A stretch of DNA of 22,986 nucleotides, taken from the NCBI GenBank assembly GCA_964517115.1, contig CAZFBE010000003.1, forward strand, positions 1 through 22,986, read 5' to 3'. Every line of letters begins with the position of its first letter. Position 1 is the stretch's first letter. The translations under genes and the position numbers were made by a program. Positions 8,008-16,322 of the stretch are shown here, piece after piece. The DNA is from UBA6624 sp964517115 [NCBI: uncultured bacterium] (lineage in GTDB: Bacteria > UBP7 > UBA6624). The notes under the pieces were generated by a model. The model was not told the origin of the DNA and ran no database searches. It was given only the letters and a program-made list of their open reading frames with translations.

Positions 8008-9468
8008 TTAATATCTGTAATCTTCTGACTTGTAGGGACCTTCGACAGATACTTGTATGTACTTTTCTTGCTCTTTTGTTAATTTTGTTAATTTTCCATT
8101 GAAGTGCTTCATGTGAAGTTTTGCGACTTTTTCATCCAGTTTTTTGCTAAGAGTTTCGACCCCTATTTTGTAATTGTTTTTAAATAAATCAATTTGTGCT
8201 AAAACCTGGTTAGCAAAAGAGCAAGACATAACCAAGGAAGGATGTCCTGTTGCGCAAGCGAGATTAACCAATCTTCCCTCAGCCAGGATGATAATTGAAT
8301 TCGATGATTTCAAAAAAGTCCAAAGGTGTACGTTTTCCTTAATTTCTTCTTTTGTCACCTTTTTTTCTTTTTCTAATTTTTCTAGGCCAAGCATGTCTAT
8401 CTCGTTATCAAAGTGTCCTATGTTGCACACTATCGAGTTGTTTTTCATTTTTCGCATGTGGTTTGTATTTATTATGTTTTTGTTTCCTGTCGCTGTTACA
8501 TAGATGTCAAAACCTTCTTTGATGGCATCTTCTACCGTTATGACCCTGAGTCCTTTCATGCATGCTTGTAGTGCGCATATTGGATCTATTTCAGAAACTG
8601 CAACAATTGCATTTTGACCCAATAAAGATTCACATGATCCTTTTCCAACATCTCCATAGCCACAAACAAGTGCTTTTTTACCACTAATCAGGTTGTCTGT
8701 CGCTCTGTTTAAAGAGTCAACTAGTGAATGTCTACAGCCATAAATGTTATCAAATTTACTTTTTGTCACAGAGTCATTTACATTTATTGCTGGGAATAAA
8801 AGATTTTTCGAATTATGCATTTGTTTCAACCTAAGGACTCCAGTTGTTGTTTCTTCGCTTACCCCCCTTATGCCTTGGGCCATTTTTTTCCAATAGTTAT
8901 TTCCAAATTCTTTTTTTACCTTTTTTAGAAGTTTATTTATTATTTTCTGATCTAAGCTATTTTCTTTTTCGAGATTTGATGTTTTTTCAAATTTAACGCC
9001 TTGGTGGATTAATAGAGTGACATCTCCTCCATCATCAATAATCAGATTAGGGTTTCGTTTTCCCCAGTTTAAAGATTGGAAAACACACCACCAGTATTCT
9101 TTTAGAGACTCACCTTTCCAAGCAAATACTGGTATTCTTTTTGACGCGATATAGCAGGCTGCATGATCTTGAGTAGAAAATATGTTGCATGATGACCATC
9201 TCACTTCTGCACCTAATTCAATCAGTGTTTCAATTAGTATTGCAGTTTGAACAGTCATGTGCAGGCAGCCAGTTATGAGGGCTCCCTTTAGGGGTTTGTT
9301 TTTGTACTCTTTCGAAAGTTCTGTTAGGCCAGGCATTTCTCTTTTTGAGATTCTTATGTCTTTTTCGCCTAAAGCTATCATTTTTTTTGAACTTGAAGAA
9401 ACTAAATTCTCTAAGCTTTTCAATTCAAAATTTTCAATTATGCTTTTGTCAAAATTTATTTTTGTCAT
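8008..9468 (-). CDS. ahcY: Adenosylhomocysteinase (S-adenosylhomocysteine hydrolase)
   Basis: AhcY splits S-adenosylhomocysteine, the inhibitory by-product of SAM-dependent methylation, into adenosine and homocysteine, using bound NAD+. The 486-residue chain is full length. Signatures are HMTVQTA (70-76), [12 protein letters not shown] (93-104), DDGGD (145-149), SEETTTG (204-210), the [17 protein letters not shown] substrate segment (225-241), the NAD-binding GYGDVGKG (270-277), and the C-terminal Lys-x-x-x-Tyr-Arg-Tyr ending that reaches the neighbouring subunit's NAD. All active-site segments are intact. Its ATG directly follows the stop of the upstream hydrolase, so the two are probably co-transcribed. 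No SAH riboswitch is seen, and with no intergenic space there is no room for one. Confidence 0.97.
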   Translation of the reverse strand: MTKINFDKSIIENFELKSLENLVSSSSKKMIALGEKDIRISKREMPGLTELSKEYKNKPLKGALITGCLHMTVQTAILIETLIELGAEVRWSSCNIFSTQDHAACYIASKRIPVFAWKGESLKEYWWCVFQSLNWGKRNPNLIIDDGGDVTLLIHQGVKFEKTSNLEKENSLDQKIINKLLKKVKKEFGNNYWKKMAQGIRGVSEETTTGVLRLKQMHNSKNLLFPAINVNDSVTKSKFDNIYGCRHSLVDSLNRATDNLISGKKALVCGYGDVGKGSCESLLGQNAIVAVSEIDPICALQACMKGLRVITVEDAIKEGFDIYVTATGNKNIINTNHMRKMKNNSIVCNIGHFDNEIDMLGLEKLEKEKKVTKEEIKENVHLWTFLKSSNSIIILAEGRLVNLACATGHPSLVMSCSFANQVLAQIDLFKNNYKIGVETLSKKLDEKVAKLHMKHFNGKLTKLTKEQEKYIQVSVEGPYKSEDYRY

Positions 9469-10119
9469 TTAGTTATTTATCCAATCCTCTTTCAGATATA
9501 CATTGTATTCAATTTCTGTTTTCAAATCAGTTGTCGGGCCATGTCCGGGAAGCAGGTCGTAATTGTGAGGTATTTTGTTTATAACAGCTTTTAAAGAATT
9601 TTTCATTTCTTTTTCATCACCTCCGGGAAGGTCCATCCTCCCTATTGATCCATTGAATATTAAATCACCACATAAAACATAGGATTTTCCAATAAAAATA
9701 ACATGCCCTGGAGAATGCCCTGGGGTTTCTAAGATTTTTAGAGATTCCCCATTTGGCAGAATGATTTTTTCAAGGTTTAATTTTTTTATTTTTTTTGGCA
9801 TTGGTAAATTGAACAACCCAAACATTTGACCGGAGTCTTTTTTAACCAAATGATAATCTTTTTCATTCAGGTAGACAGAAGAATTAAAAACATCTTGTAT
9901 TTTTTTTACACCTATCCAATGATCTAAATGCCCATGAGTTAAGTATATTTTTTTTATCTGTAGATTTTCTTCATTTACTTTTTTGACAATTCTTTCAGGG
10001 TCTCCACTTGGGTCAAAGACGATAGCTTCTTTTTCTCCCTCAAAACTCATCAGGTAAGAATTTGTTCCAAATGGAGGTTGTTCAAATTTCCTTATTGTTA
10101 TTTTTTGATATTTTTTCAT
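9469..10119 (-). CDS. Metallo-beta-lactamase-fold hydrolase, glyoxalase II-like
   Basis: The 216-residue protein carries the full metal-binding set of the fold: THGHLDH (61-67), His135 in TPGHSPGH, Asp152 in CGDLIF and His193 in PGHGP. Such small members (YcbL/GloB-like) hydrolyse thioesters such as S-lactoylglutathione or related compounds, but the true substrate cannot be predicted. It lacks the long C-terminal glutathione-binding domain of classical glyoxalase II. The segment GSIGRMDLPGGD (157-168) is typical of this subfamily. The ATG overlaps the dtd stop as ATGA. In Firmicutes a similar hydrolase commonly follows rel and dtd, so its place here reflects a conserved neighbourhood rather than a link to ahcY. 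Confidence 0.92.
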   Translation of the reverse strand: MKKYQKITIRKFEQPPFGTNSYLMSFEGEKEAIVFDPSGDPERIVKKVNEENLQIKKIYLTHGHLDHWIGVKKIQDVFNSSVYLNEKDYHLVKKDSGQMFGLFNLPMPKKIKKLNLEKIILPNGESLKILETPGHSPGHVIFIGKSYVLCGDLIFNGSIGRMDLPGGDEKEMKNSLKAVINKIPHNYDLLPGHGPTTDLKTEIEYNVYLKEDWINN

Positions 10120-10547
10120 GTTTCAAACGAATAGATTACTGGTCCATCTATGGTGTTTTCTAATTCCATAAACTCTCCAAAGAAACCTGGAAAAACTTCA
10201 AATTTTTCCATTCTTAATTTTTCACACATTTCTTGAAAAATTTTTTTTGCCCTTTCCCCTTTCATGCAGTTTGAAAAATCAGGGGTTTTTCCTTTTCCCG
10301 ACTTTCCAACGAGTGTAAAGTTTGGAACTACGAGTATTTGGGTATTTTCTTTTGGAGGAATTTTTATTTTTCCATCTTCATCACTAAATATAGCTGTTTT
10401 TTTTATTCTTTTAGTGATTTTTTCGACCTCTGCTGACCCATCATTTTTTTCTATTCCAATAACAGCAATTAATCCTTTTGCAAACTCATGCTTTTTTTGT
10501 GAGGATTTCAATTTGATATTCTTAGAACGTATTAAGATGCACTTCAT
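10116..10547 (-). CDS. dtd: D-aminoacyl-tRNA deacylase, divergent
   Basis: Dtd removes D-amino acids (and misattached glycine) from tRNA. The start at 10547 (143 residues) is preferred over an upstream in-frame ATG at 10580: it gives the expected family length and overlaps the rel stop as ATGA, with AGAAGG a little upstream. KGLIAVIGIEK (24-34), the ENTQILVV strand (67-74) and DGPV (134-137, the Gly-Pro that screens chirality) match the family. Two motifs deviate. The catalytic SQFTL motif reads PNFTL (75-79), and the NxGPVT motif loses its Asn and Thr. The first strand is also shortened compared with the usual VQRVSxASV opening. The protein may still be active, but its specificity could be changed. 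It also overlaps the following hydrolase by four bases. Confidence 0.85.
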   Translation of the reverse strand: MKCILIRSKNIKLKSSQKKHEFAKGLIAVIGIEKNDGSAEVEKITKRIKKTAIFSDEDGKIKIPPKENTQILVVPNFTLVGKSGKGKTPDFSNCMKGERAKKIFQEMCEKLRMEKFEVFPGFFGEFMELENTIDGPVIYSFET

Positions 10548-12754
10548 TGATCCATGGACCTTCTTGCCTCTATAACACATTCAAGATTTTTCAGGTTGTT
10601 TAAGATGTAATTCAAGGTTGACAGGTTCTCAACTTCTATCATGTACTTTGCATAACCAAGTTCAGGCTTTACTGATTTTACTTTTGTAAATGAGTCAAGA
10701 ATATTTATGTTTAATTTTCTAAAAGTGTTTAGTACCTCAAAAAGAGATCCTTTTCTGTTTAGAAGAGTTAGTATTATTTCAGAGGTGTAGAGATTCTTTT
10801 CTTTAAGATTCCATTTTATTTGAATGAATTTTTTTGAATTTTCATTTGTTTTCCTTTTCACAATTATGTTTTCATTTTTAAGAATTCCTATGATTTTATC
10901 TCCAGGTATTGGCCTTGTTTTTTTGCATATTGATATTTTTTTATATTTGATTTTCTTGAAAATAAATACTTTTCTTTCAAGGGAGGCGTCTCTTTTTTTT
11001 GATGAAAAATTACCTTCCTTTATGATTTTTTGTTTTTCTATTACTAGCTCTCTTAATAATAAATCTATATCAATTGTTCCAATTCCAATTTTATAAAAAA
11101 GATCATTTTCATCCTGTATAAAAAAATCATTTAATACCGTACTCTTTTTAATGCTTTTTTCGTTTATTAAATCTAAATAATGAAATCCTTTCTCTTTTAC
11201 ACTGTCATAGAATTTATTTTTGCCAGATGTTTGAATTCTTTTTTTATTAAGTTTGTTTAGGTGATTTTTAATTTCTCTTTTTGCCTGTGTAGTTATTGTT
11301 TTGAAAATCCAATTTGGTTTGATTTCAACCTTTTTACTTTTAACTATTTCAACTTCATCACCTATTTTTAACTTTTTGTGAAGTTTTTTATCTTTCCCAT
11401 TTATTTTTATTTTTTTAGTTTTTGATCCTAGGTCCGAATGTATTGCAAAAGCAAAATCTAAAGCAGTGGAGTTTTTTGGCAAGCTGATTTTGTCTCCTTT
11501 TGGGGTATATACAAAAATTCTTTCTTTGAAAAAGTTTTTTTGAAGTTCGTTAACAAAACTTTTTGTTGTTTTTTCCTTGGATTTTAATCGGAATTGAAGT
11601 CTTATCTTTTCCATTTTTTTAAGATTTTTTTCTATTTTTGGACTGAGGTTTGTTTTTTTGTATATCCAATGAGCAGCTTCACCCCATTCACACACTTCAT
11701 TCATTTTTTCTGTTCTTATTTGAAGTTCTATGAATGGTATTAGTTTTGTAGTTATTGCTGTATGAATTGACTGATACCCATTGTCTTTAGGTGAAGCAAT
11801 GTAGTCATTAAAAAAACCTTGTAATGGTCGATATGTGTTGTGAACTGAGCCAAGGATTTGATAGCAGTCGCTTTTTGTTTTTGTTATTATTCTTATTGCA
11901 TAAATATCTCTAACTTCTTCAAAATTCAAATTTTGTTCAGTTTTTTTTCTCCAAACACTGTGTATGCTTTTTTCTCTACTCAGGATTTGAAAGGTGCATT
12001 TTGGAGAATTCTTTTTTATTTCTTTAGATATTTTTTTTGAAATACGCAAGAGCTCTCTTTTCTTTTTTGGGGTAAAAGTATCAATTATTTTTTTTGTTTT
12101 TTCATAATCATCTCTGTTTAGTATTTTAAATATTTCATCATCTAGAGATTGTTTTAAATTGTTTAATCCAAATCTAGAAGAAAGAGGTGAGTAAAATTCT
12201 GAACTTTCTCTTACGATACGTTCAGTTCTTGCTTTGTTTTTTATTGCATTTAAGGTGCTAAGATTGTGTATCCTGTCTGATATTTTTATCATTAATATTC
12301 TTGGGTCTGAAAATGTCAGTATGAATATTTTTTTTAAATTTTCTTCTCTAAGGTTCGATGATTTTTCTACAATATTTTTCATTTTTGTAACATTGTTTAC
12401 CAGCAAGGCAACTTCTTCTCCAAAGTATGAATTTATTTGATTTCTTGTTATCTGAGTATCCTCAAGGACGTCATGAAGGAGTGCTGCACAGATTGTTTCA
12501 TTGTCAGAAAAAACTTCTTCAGTAAGTTTTTTTGCTACTTTGATAGGGTGGTTTATGTAATTGCTTCCATCTTCTCTTTTTTGTCCTGCATGTGCAAAAA
12601 GAGAGAAGTTGAATGCATCTTTGATGAGTTTTGAATTAACTTTTTTTTTGTATTTTTTTTGCAAGCCTTTTAGCCAGTTCGAAAATTCTTTTCTCTCTTT
12701 TAAAAACTCTCTTCTTGCTGGAGATGGAATTGGAAAGAGTTTTTCATTATTCAT
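10544..12754 (-). CDS. rel: Bifunctional (p)ppGpp synthetase/hydrolase, Rel/SpoT family, degenerate zinc-finger domain
   Basis: Rel makes and destroys the alarmone (p)ppGpp in response to starvation. From the ATG at 12754 (736 residues) the order is: HD hydrolase domain (about 45-190) with its metal ligands intact (AHAGQ, NHP, HD at 94-95, SDRIHN), synthetase domain (about 265-370) with SPKDNGYQSIHT and LQIRTEKMNEVCEWGEAAHW, TGS domain (about 413-475), a helical region, a zinc-finger-like region (about 605-645) and a C-terminal ACT domain (about 657-736). Both activities look possible. The zinc-finger region keeps PIPGD, but the CC before it is CKK and the His and Cys after it are gone. An in-frame ATG at 12793 would add 13 residues but overlap recJ by 47 bases; 12754 overlaps it by eight. 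The C-terminal half is very rich in lysine and isoleucine. Confidence 0.94.
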   Translation of the reverse strand: MNNEKLFPIPSPARREFLKERKEFSNWLKGLQKKYKKKVNSKLIKDAFNFSLFAHAGQKREDGSNYINHPIKVAKKLTEEVFSDNETICAALLHDVLEDTQITRNQINSYFGEEVALLVNNVTKMKNIVEKSSNLREENLKKIFILTFSDPRILMIKISDRIHNLSTLNAIKNKARTERIVRESSEFYSPLSSRFGLNNLKQSLDDEIFKILNRDDYEKTKKIIDTFTPKKKRELLRISKKISKEIKKNSPKCTFQILSREKSIHSVWRKKTEQNLNFEEVRDIYAIRIITKTKSDCYQILGSVHNTYRPLQGFFNDYIASPKDNGYQSIHTAITTKLIPFIELQIRTEKMNEVCEWGEAAHWIYKKTNLSPKIEKNLKKMEKIRLQFRLKSKEKTTKSFVNELQKNFFKERIFVYTPKGDKISLPKNSTALDFAFAIHSDLGSKTKKIKINGKDKKLHKKLKIGDEVEIVKSKKVEIKPNWIFKTITTQAKREIKNHLNKLNKKRIQTSGKNKFYDSVKEKGFHYLDLINEKSIKKSTVLNDFFIQDENDLFYKIGIGTIDIDLLLRELVIEKQKIIKEGNFSSKKRDASLERKVFIFKKIKYKKISICKKTRPIPGDKIIGILKNENIIVKRKTNENSKKFIQIKWNLKEKNLYTSEIILTLLNRKGSLFEVLNTFRKLNINILDSFTKVKSVKPELGYAKYMIEVENLSTLNYILNNLKNLECVIEARRSMDQ

Positions 12755-14108
12755 AAATCTTCGGTTTTCTAAACCCAGATCCAAAAGGTTCATATTCTTT
12801 CATTATTTCTAGAGCCTCTTCCAACGGTAGGCCGTTTAGGTTTATCATTTTTTTATTTTTCTCATCGAAGGAAATAGAAATTTCTTCTATTATTTTTTTG
12901 GCTTTTGCATAATCAGATTCTTTTATCGTTAAGCCAAAAGCTTGAGGATGCCCCCCGATATCAATTGCTATTTTTTTTAAATTACTGATTACAAGATCTC
13001 TTATTTCACATCCGTCAGGACTTCGGGCAGAGCCTCTTAGGCATTTGTTTTCTGATTTAGAAAAAACTATACATGGAACTTGCTCCTCTGCGGACATTCT
13101 TCCTGCAATTTGACTAACATAAATTGGAGAGAATTCTTCTTCATAAAAAACATTTATTGAATTTTTTTTAATTTTTTTACCTTTTACATATCCAAACATT
13201 TTTTTTGATTCTGCAATTCTTTTCCTGTTGTAGGTTTTTATTTTTTTGACTATTTCTTTAGCCTCTTCTGGATCTTTGCAAAATAAAGAACTTACTGTTG
13301 AATGGGGGTCGTCATATCTCGGAGACGAATTCAAAGGCGTAACTGCTTTTTTCCTTATCATGAAAAGATTTTTTGAAATGTCTTTTTTATCTTCAAAGCT
13401 TAATAGATTAAATACTGGAAGGGTGCTTTCGAACCATTGTTTTATTCCACAAATTACTATTGTTCGGTTGTCTTTTTTCAATTGCACAGAATCTGCTATC
13501 GTTGCAAGCATGCATGCAACAAGGTGATTTTCAATCTGCCTGTTGTTTTTTTTAATTTTTTGGAACTCTAAGGATATTCTGAAAGCCAATCCTGCAGCAC
13601 AATAATATTTAAAATGATCTCCCTCCAAGGTTGAGTTAACACATTGATCTTTTTTTCCAAACTGGTAAGGATGATGGTCTATTGTCCAAAGGTCTATATT
13701 TAAATTATCTAATTCCCTGATTACATCCTCGTCTCTAACAGAACAATCAATTGTTATTACGATTTTTACATTTTCCAATTTTCCATCTATATGCTTCTTT
13801 CTAATGCCCGGACCATCATTGTGGTGATGTTTTGCAAAGATTATTTTTGCGTTACAGCCAAAACTTTTCAAGCAATCCAAGAGTATGGCAGAACTCATAC
13901 ATCCATCAAGATCGTTATCTCCAAAAATTATTATCCCTTCTTTGTTTTTTGCCGCTTCGAGAATCCTGTCAATAAACTTTTTTGTGTTTGGTGGGGGGGT
14001 TCTAGTTAGGTTTTCTAAAGAAGGGTTTAAGGCATGCCTATTTTCTTTTTCACTGAATCCCCAATACTCAGTTATTTTTTTTCTAAATTCTTTTTTTTTG
14101 TTTAACAT
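12747..14108 (-). CDS. recJ: Short RecJ-like single-strand DNA exonuclease (DHH/DHHA1) lacking the OB-fold domain
   Basis: RecJ degrades single-stranded DNA 5' to 3' in recombination and mismatch repair. The DHH domain holds DNDLDG (64-69, for the usual DYDADG), Asp121 in TIDCS and the DHH triplet (144-146). The DHHA1 domain has RGSARSPDG (358-366) and GGHPQAFG (385-392). The protein is 453 residues, about 100 fewer than typical RecJ, and ends just after PFGSGFRKP (441-449), the point where the OB-fold domain normally starts. It overlaps the start of rel by eight bases and begins directly after the secF stop. The order secD-secF-recJ-rel is shared with many Firmicutes and some Deltaproteobacteria, which supports the RecJ label over a NrnA-type nuclease. 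Loss of the OB fold should weaken DNA binding. Confidence 0.88.
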   Translation of the reverse strand: MLNKKKEFRKKITEYWGFSEKENRHALNPSLENLTRTPPPNTKKFIDRILEAAKNKEGIIIFGDNDLDGCMSSAILLDCLKSFGCNAKIIFAKHHHNDGPGIRKKHIDGKLENVKIVITIDCSVRDEDVIRELDNLNIDLWTIDHHPYQFGKKDQCVNSTLEGDHFKYYCAAGLAFRISLEFQKIKKNNRQIENHLVACMLATIADSVQLKKDNRTIVICGIKQWFESTLPVFNLLSFEDKKDISKNLFMIRKKAVTPLNSSPRYDDPHSTVSSLFCKDPEEAKEIVKKIKTYNRKRIAESKKMFGYVKGKKIKKNSINVFYEEEFSPIYVSQIAGRMSAEEQVPCIVFSKSENKCLRGSARSPDGCEIRDLVISNLKKIAIDIGGHPQAFGLTIKESDYAKAKKIIEEISISFDEKNKKMINLNGLPLEEALEIMKEYEPFGSGFRKPKIYE

Positions 14109-15002
14109 TCATTTTTTTCGCCAGTTTATGAAGGGGGTTGCAATGAATATTGAAGAATAGGTTCCTGCAATGAAACCAACTATCAGTGCTGTTGTGAAAG
14201 GTCTTAAAGTGGCTCCTCCAAAAATCTGGATTGCCAATATGGCTAAAAGTGTAGTTGTTGTCGTGTTTATTGTTCTTGATAGTGTTTGCCAAAGGCTTGT
14301 TTCAGCAATTTTAGAGAACTTTTCATTTCTCATTTTGTTCATATTTTCTCTTACCCTGTCAAAAACAACTATCGTGTCATTTATTGAGTATCCAAGTATT
14401 GTTAGGATAGCTGCTACGAAAGGAAGGCCTATTTCCACTTTGAATATAGCAAAATAACTTAAAACAAAAAGAATATCGTGAATCAGTGCGACTAAAGCTC
14501 CTTGTGCAAAAATGAAACTAAATCTGATACTGATATAGAAAAGAATTACGAGCATACCTATAAATGTTGCCAAATATGCTCTTTTTGCTAGCTCTTCAGA
14601 AAACAAGGGTCCAATTCTTTCTGAAGAAACATCCACATCTTTATCGAAGTTTTTGTATTTAGATTCCAGTAAAAGATAAATTTGATCTGGATTGGATATG
14701 AACTCTGTCCTAATTACGTAAAGATTATCGCTTTTTTGTATTTGAGGGGTCCTTGTAAGAGCCTCAGACAAAAGGTCTCTAAGCTCTGTTGTAGAGGTTT
14801 CCTCACCCAAGGAAACATGAAAAACGCTTCCTCCGGTAAATTCAATACCTAAGTTGAGTGGCAATGAGATTGTTTTTCCTTCAGTATTTTCCATTTTGAA
14901 ATTTTGTGTATTTTTGAACATTGAAGAAATGCCGAAAATGAGAAGAATTGTGCTGAAACAAATTGCAACTTTGCTAAGTTTTAAAAATTCAAATTTTTTC
15001 AT
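14109..15002 (-). CDS. secF: Protein translocase subunit SecF
   Basis: SecF forms a complex with SecD that uses the proton motive force to help pull proteins out of the SecYEG channel on the outer face of the membrane. The ATG at 15002 (297 residues) is preferred over one 15 bases upstream: the protein then opens with the family-typical MKKFEFLKLSK, its A overlaps the secD stop (TAATG), and GGGAAAG lies six bases upstream. Features are a first membrane helix, a periplasmic P4-type domain beginning GIEFTGGSVF, and five further membrane helices with HDILF, GYSINDTIVVFDRVREN and TTTTTLLAI. Length is normal. It is a separate gene, unlike the fused SecDF of some bacteria. Confidence 0.96.
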   Translation of the reverse strand: MKKFEFLKLSKVAICFSTILLIFGISSMFKNTQNFKMENTEGKTISLPLNLGIEFTGGSVFHVSLGEETSTTELRDLLSEALTRTPQIQKSDNLYVIRTEFISNPDQIYLLLESKYKNFDKDVDVSSERIGPLFSEELAKRAYLATFIGMLVILFYISIRFSFIFAQGALVALIHDILFVLSYFAIFKVEIGLPFVAAILTILGYSINDTIVVFDRVRENMNKMRNEKFSKIAETSLWQTLSRTINTTTTTLLAILAIQIFGGATLRPFTTALIVGFIAGTYSSIFIATPFINWRKK

Positions 15003-16261
15003 TATTTTCTTTCCCATGTTTCTATAAAAGCTCTTGTAATAACAAGGGCAGTAAATACAGAAACAGCTATTCCTATAAGCAAGGTCACAGCAAATCCTCT
15101 AACAGGCCCTGTTGCTAAAGAATACAAAACAAGACCAATTAAAAATGTAGTTACATTCGCATCAGTTATTACTGACAGAGCATTTGAAAAACCTTCTTCT
15201 ATTGCAAGTAGCCCAGTTCTGCCTGAGTTTTCTTCTTCTTTTATCCTTTCAAAAATAATTACATTCGCATCGACTGCCATTCCTATGGAAAGGATTAATC
15301 CTGCTATCCCTGGAAGAGTTAGCGTTATGTTCAGGTTGCTAAAGAGGCTAAAGATGATTACTGAAAAGAACCCTAAAGAAATAACAGCTGAAAATCCTCT
15401 TTTCTTATAGGAGAACAACATATAAAATGCTACGAGCATTAATCCTATCCACCCTGCTTTGATACTCTTTTCCAGAGAGTCTTTTCCTAGCGCTGGCCCT
15501 ACAGAAGAAAGTTTTAGTATTTCGACATCAGCATCTAGCCTTCCTGCATTGAGCAGAAGTGAAAGCTCATTTGCTTGTTCAATGCTGAAATTCCCACTTA
15601 TGCTACCGTTTCCAAAAATTGCAGAATTTATTATTGGGCTTGAAACAACATTTTCATCAAGGACTATTGTTAGGTATTGTGAAATGTGAGATGCAGTATG
15701 TCTTGCAAAAGCATCTGATCCAGACGGATTTAATTCAAAATCAACCTGCCATCCCCCATTTGGATTTGGAGAAACAGTTGCTCTTTTTAGGTCTCCACCT
15801 TCTATAACAACTTTATTTTCAGTGTATATGAGTTCACAATTTTCAAGATTTTCACTATCCCTTCTACATGCTCTTGATCCAGCTAAATAAGAAACAAACC
15901 CAGTGTCAACTAGCTCTAAATGAGCAGATTGCTCAATAAGCCTTCTGACTCTTTCAGGGCTTTCTCCTGTTGACGAAGGTACTTGAATGTTGATCCTGTC
16001 TTCAGAAACCTGCTGTACAGATATTGAAAGAGTTCCTTGTGGATCAAGCCTTTTAGACATTACATCTACAACTCCAGGCATAAGCTCTTCTAGGTTTTCT
16101 CCCGGAGGTGCAATTACTTTAATCAGTATATCAACACCTCCTGAAAGATCCAAGCCTAAATTTAAAGCAGGCGTATTGTTTGAGATCTTTGTGATTGGAG
16201 CAATACCCAAGACAAAAATAGTCCCTAATATCCATATCCATCTTTTAATTACTGTAGACAT
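15002..16261 (-). CDS. secD: Protein translocase subunit SecD (short form)
   Basis: SecD is the partner of SecF in proton-driven protein export. The 419-residue chain has an N-terminal membrane helix, LGLDLSGG (35-42, the family's D1 motif), a periplasmic region with RLIEQSAHLEL, the SLLLNAGRLDADVEILKLSS segment with VGPALG, and a C-terminal membrane block with VDANVIIFERIKEE and DANVTTFLIG. It is shorter than the E. coli protein (about 615), mainly in the first periplasmic domain, but within the range of many other bacteria. No yajC lies upstream; instead a ClC gene precedes it on the same strand, 61 bases away. That gap is the most likely place for a promoter of the sec-recJ-rel set, but no clear -35/-10 pair is seen. 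Confidence 0.96.
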   Translation of the reverse strand: MSTVIKRWIWILGTIFVLGIAPITKISNNTPALNLGLDLSGGVDILIKVIAPPGENLEELMPGVVDVMSKRLDPQGTLSISVQQVSEDRINIQVPSSTGESPERVRRLIEQSAHLELVDTGFVSYLAGSRACRRDSENLENCELIYTENKVVIEGGDLKRATVSPNPNGGWQVDFELNPSGSDAFARHTASHISQYLTIVLDENVVSSPIINSAIFGNGSISGNFSIEQANELSLLLNAGRLDADVEILKLSSVGPALGKDSLEKSIKAGWIGLMLVAFYMLFSYKKRGFSAVISLGFFSVIIFSLFSNLNITLTLPGIAGLILSIGMAVDANVIIFERIKEEENSGRTGLLAIEEGFSNALSVITDANVTTFLIGLVLYSLATGPVRGFAVTLLIGIAVSVFTALVITRAFIETWERK

Positions 16262-16273
16262 AAGATAGAAATT

Positions 16274-16317
16274 CTAAAATAAAAATCGCATTAATGGAAA
16301 AAAGGGTTTTATTTTAG
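16274..16317. repeat. 11-bp perfect inverted repeat between the ClC gene and secD
   Basis: ctaaaataaaa (16274-16284) is matched by ttttattttag (16307-16317) around a 22-base loop. It fills most of the 61-base gap between two minus-strand genes. It could be a weak terminator after the ClC gene, an operator for the sec operon, or a chance match in AT-rich sequence. Each arm has only one G-C pair. Confidence 0.4.
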
Positions 16318-16322
16318 TTTTT

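Noticed and set aside
8174-8503. 109-codon open frame antisense to ahcY
   Set aside because: Shadow of a strongly conserved gene; low-complexity Phe/Ser-rich product with no start signal.
9469-10119. A true beta-lactamase resistance gene
   Set aside because: Only the fold and metal ligands match; size, motifs and gene context fit the common glyoxalase II-like housekeeping hydrolases.
10548-10580. Upstream in-frame ATG that would lengthen Dtd by 11 residues
   Set aside because: The added residues match nothing in the family and lie within rel; the ATG at 10547 overlaps the rel stop as ATGA.
14083-14292. 69-codon frame on the same strand as secF and recJ, spanning their junction
   Set aside because: Overlaps both genes in another frame; composition is rich in His, Asn and Phe and resembles no family.
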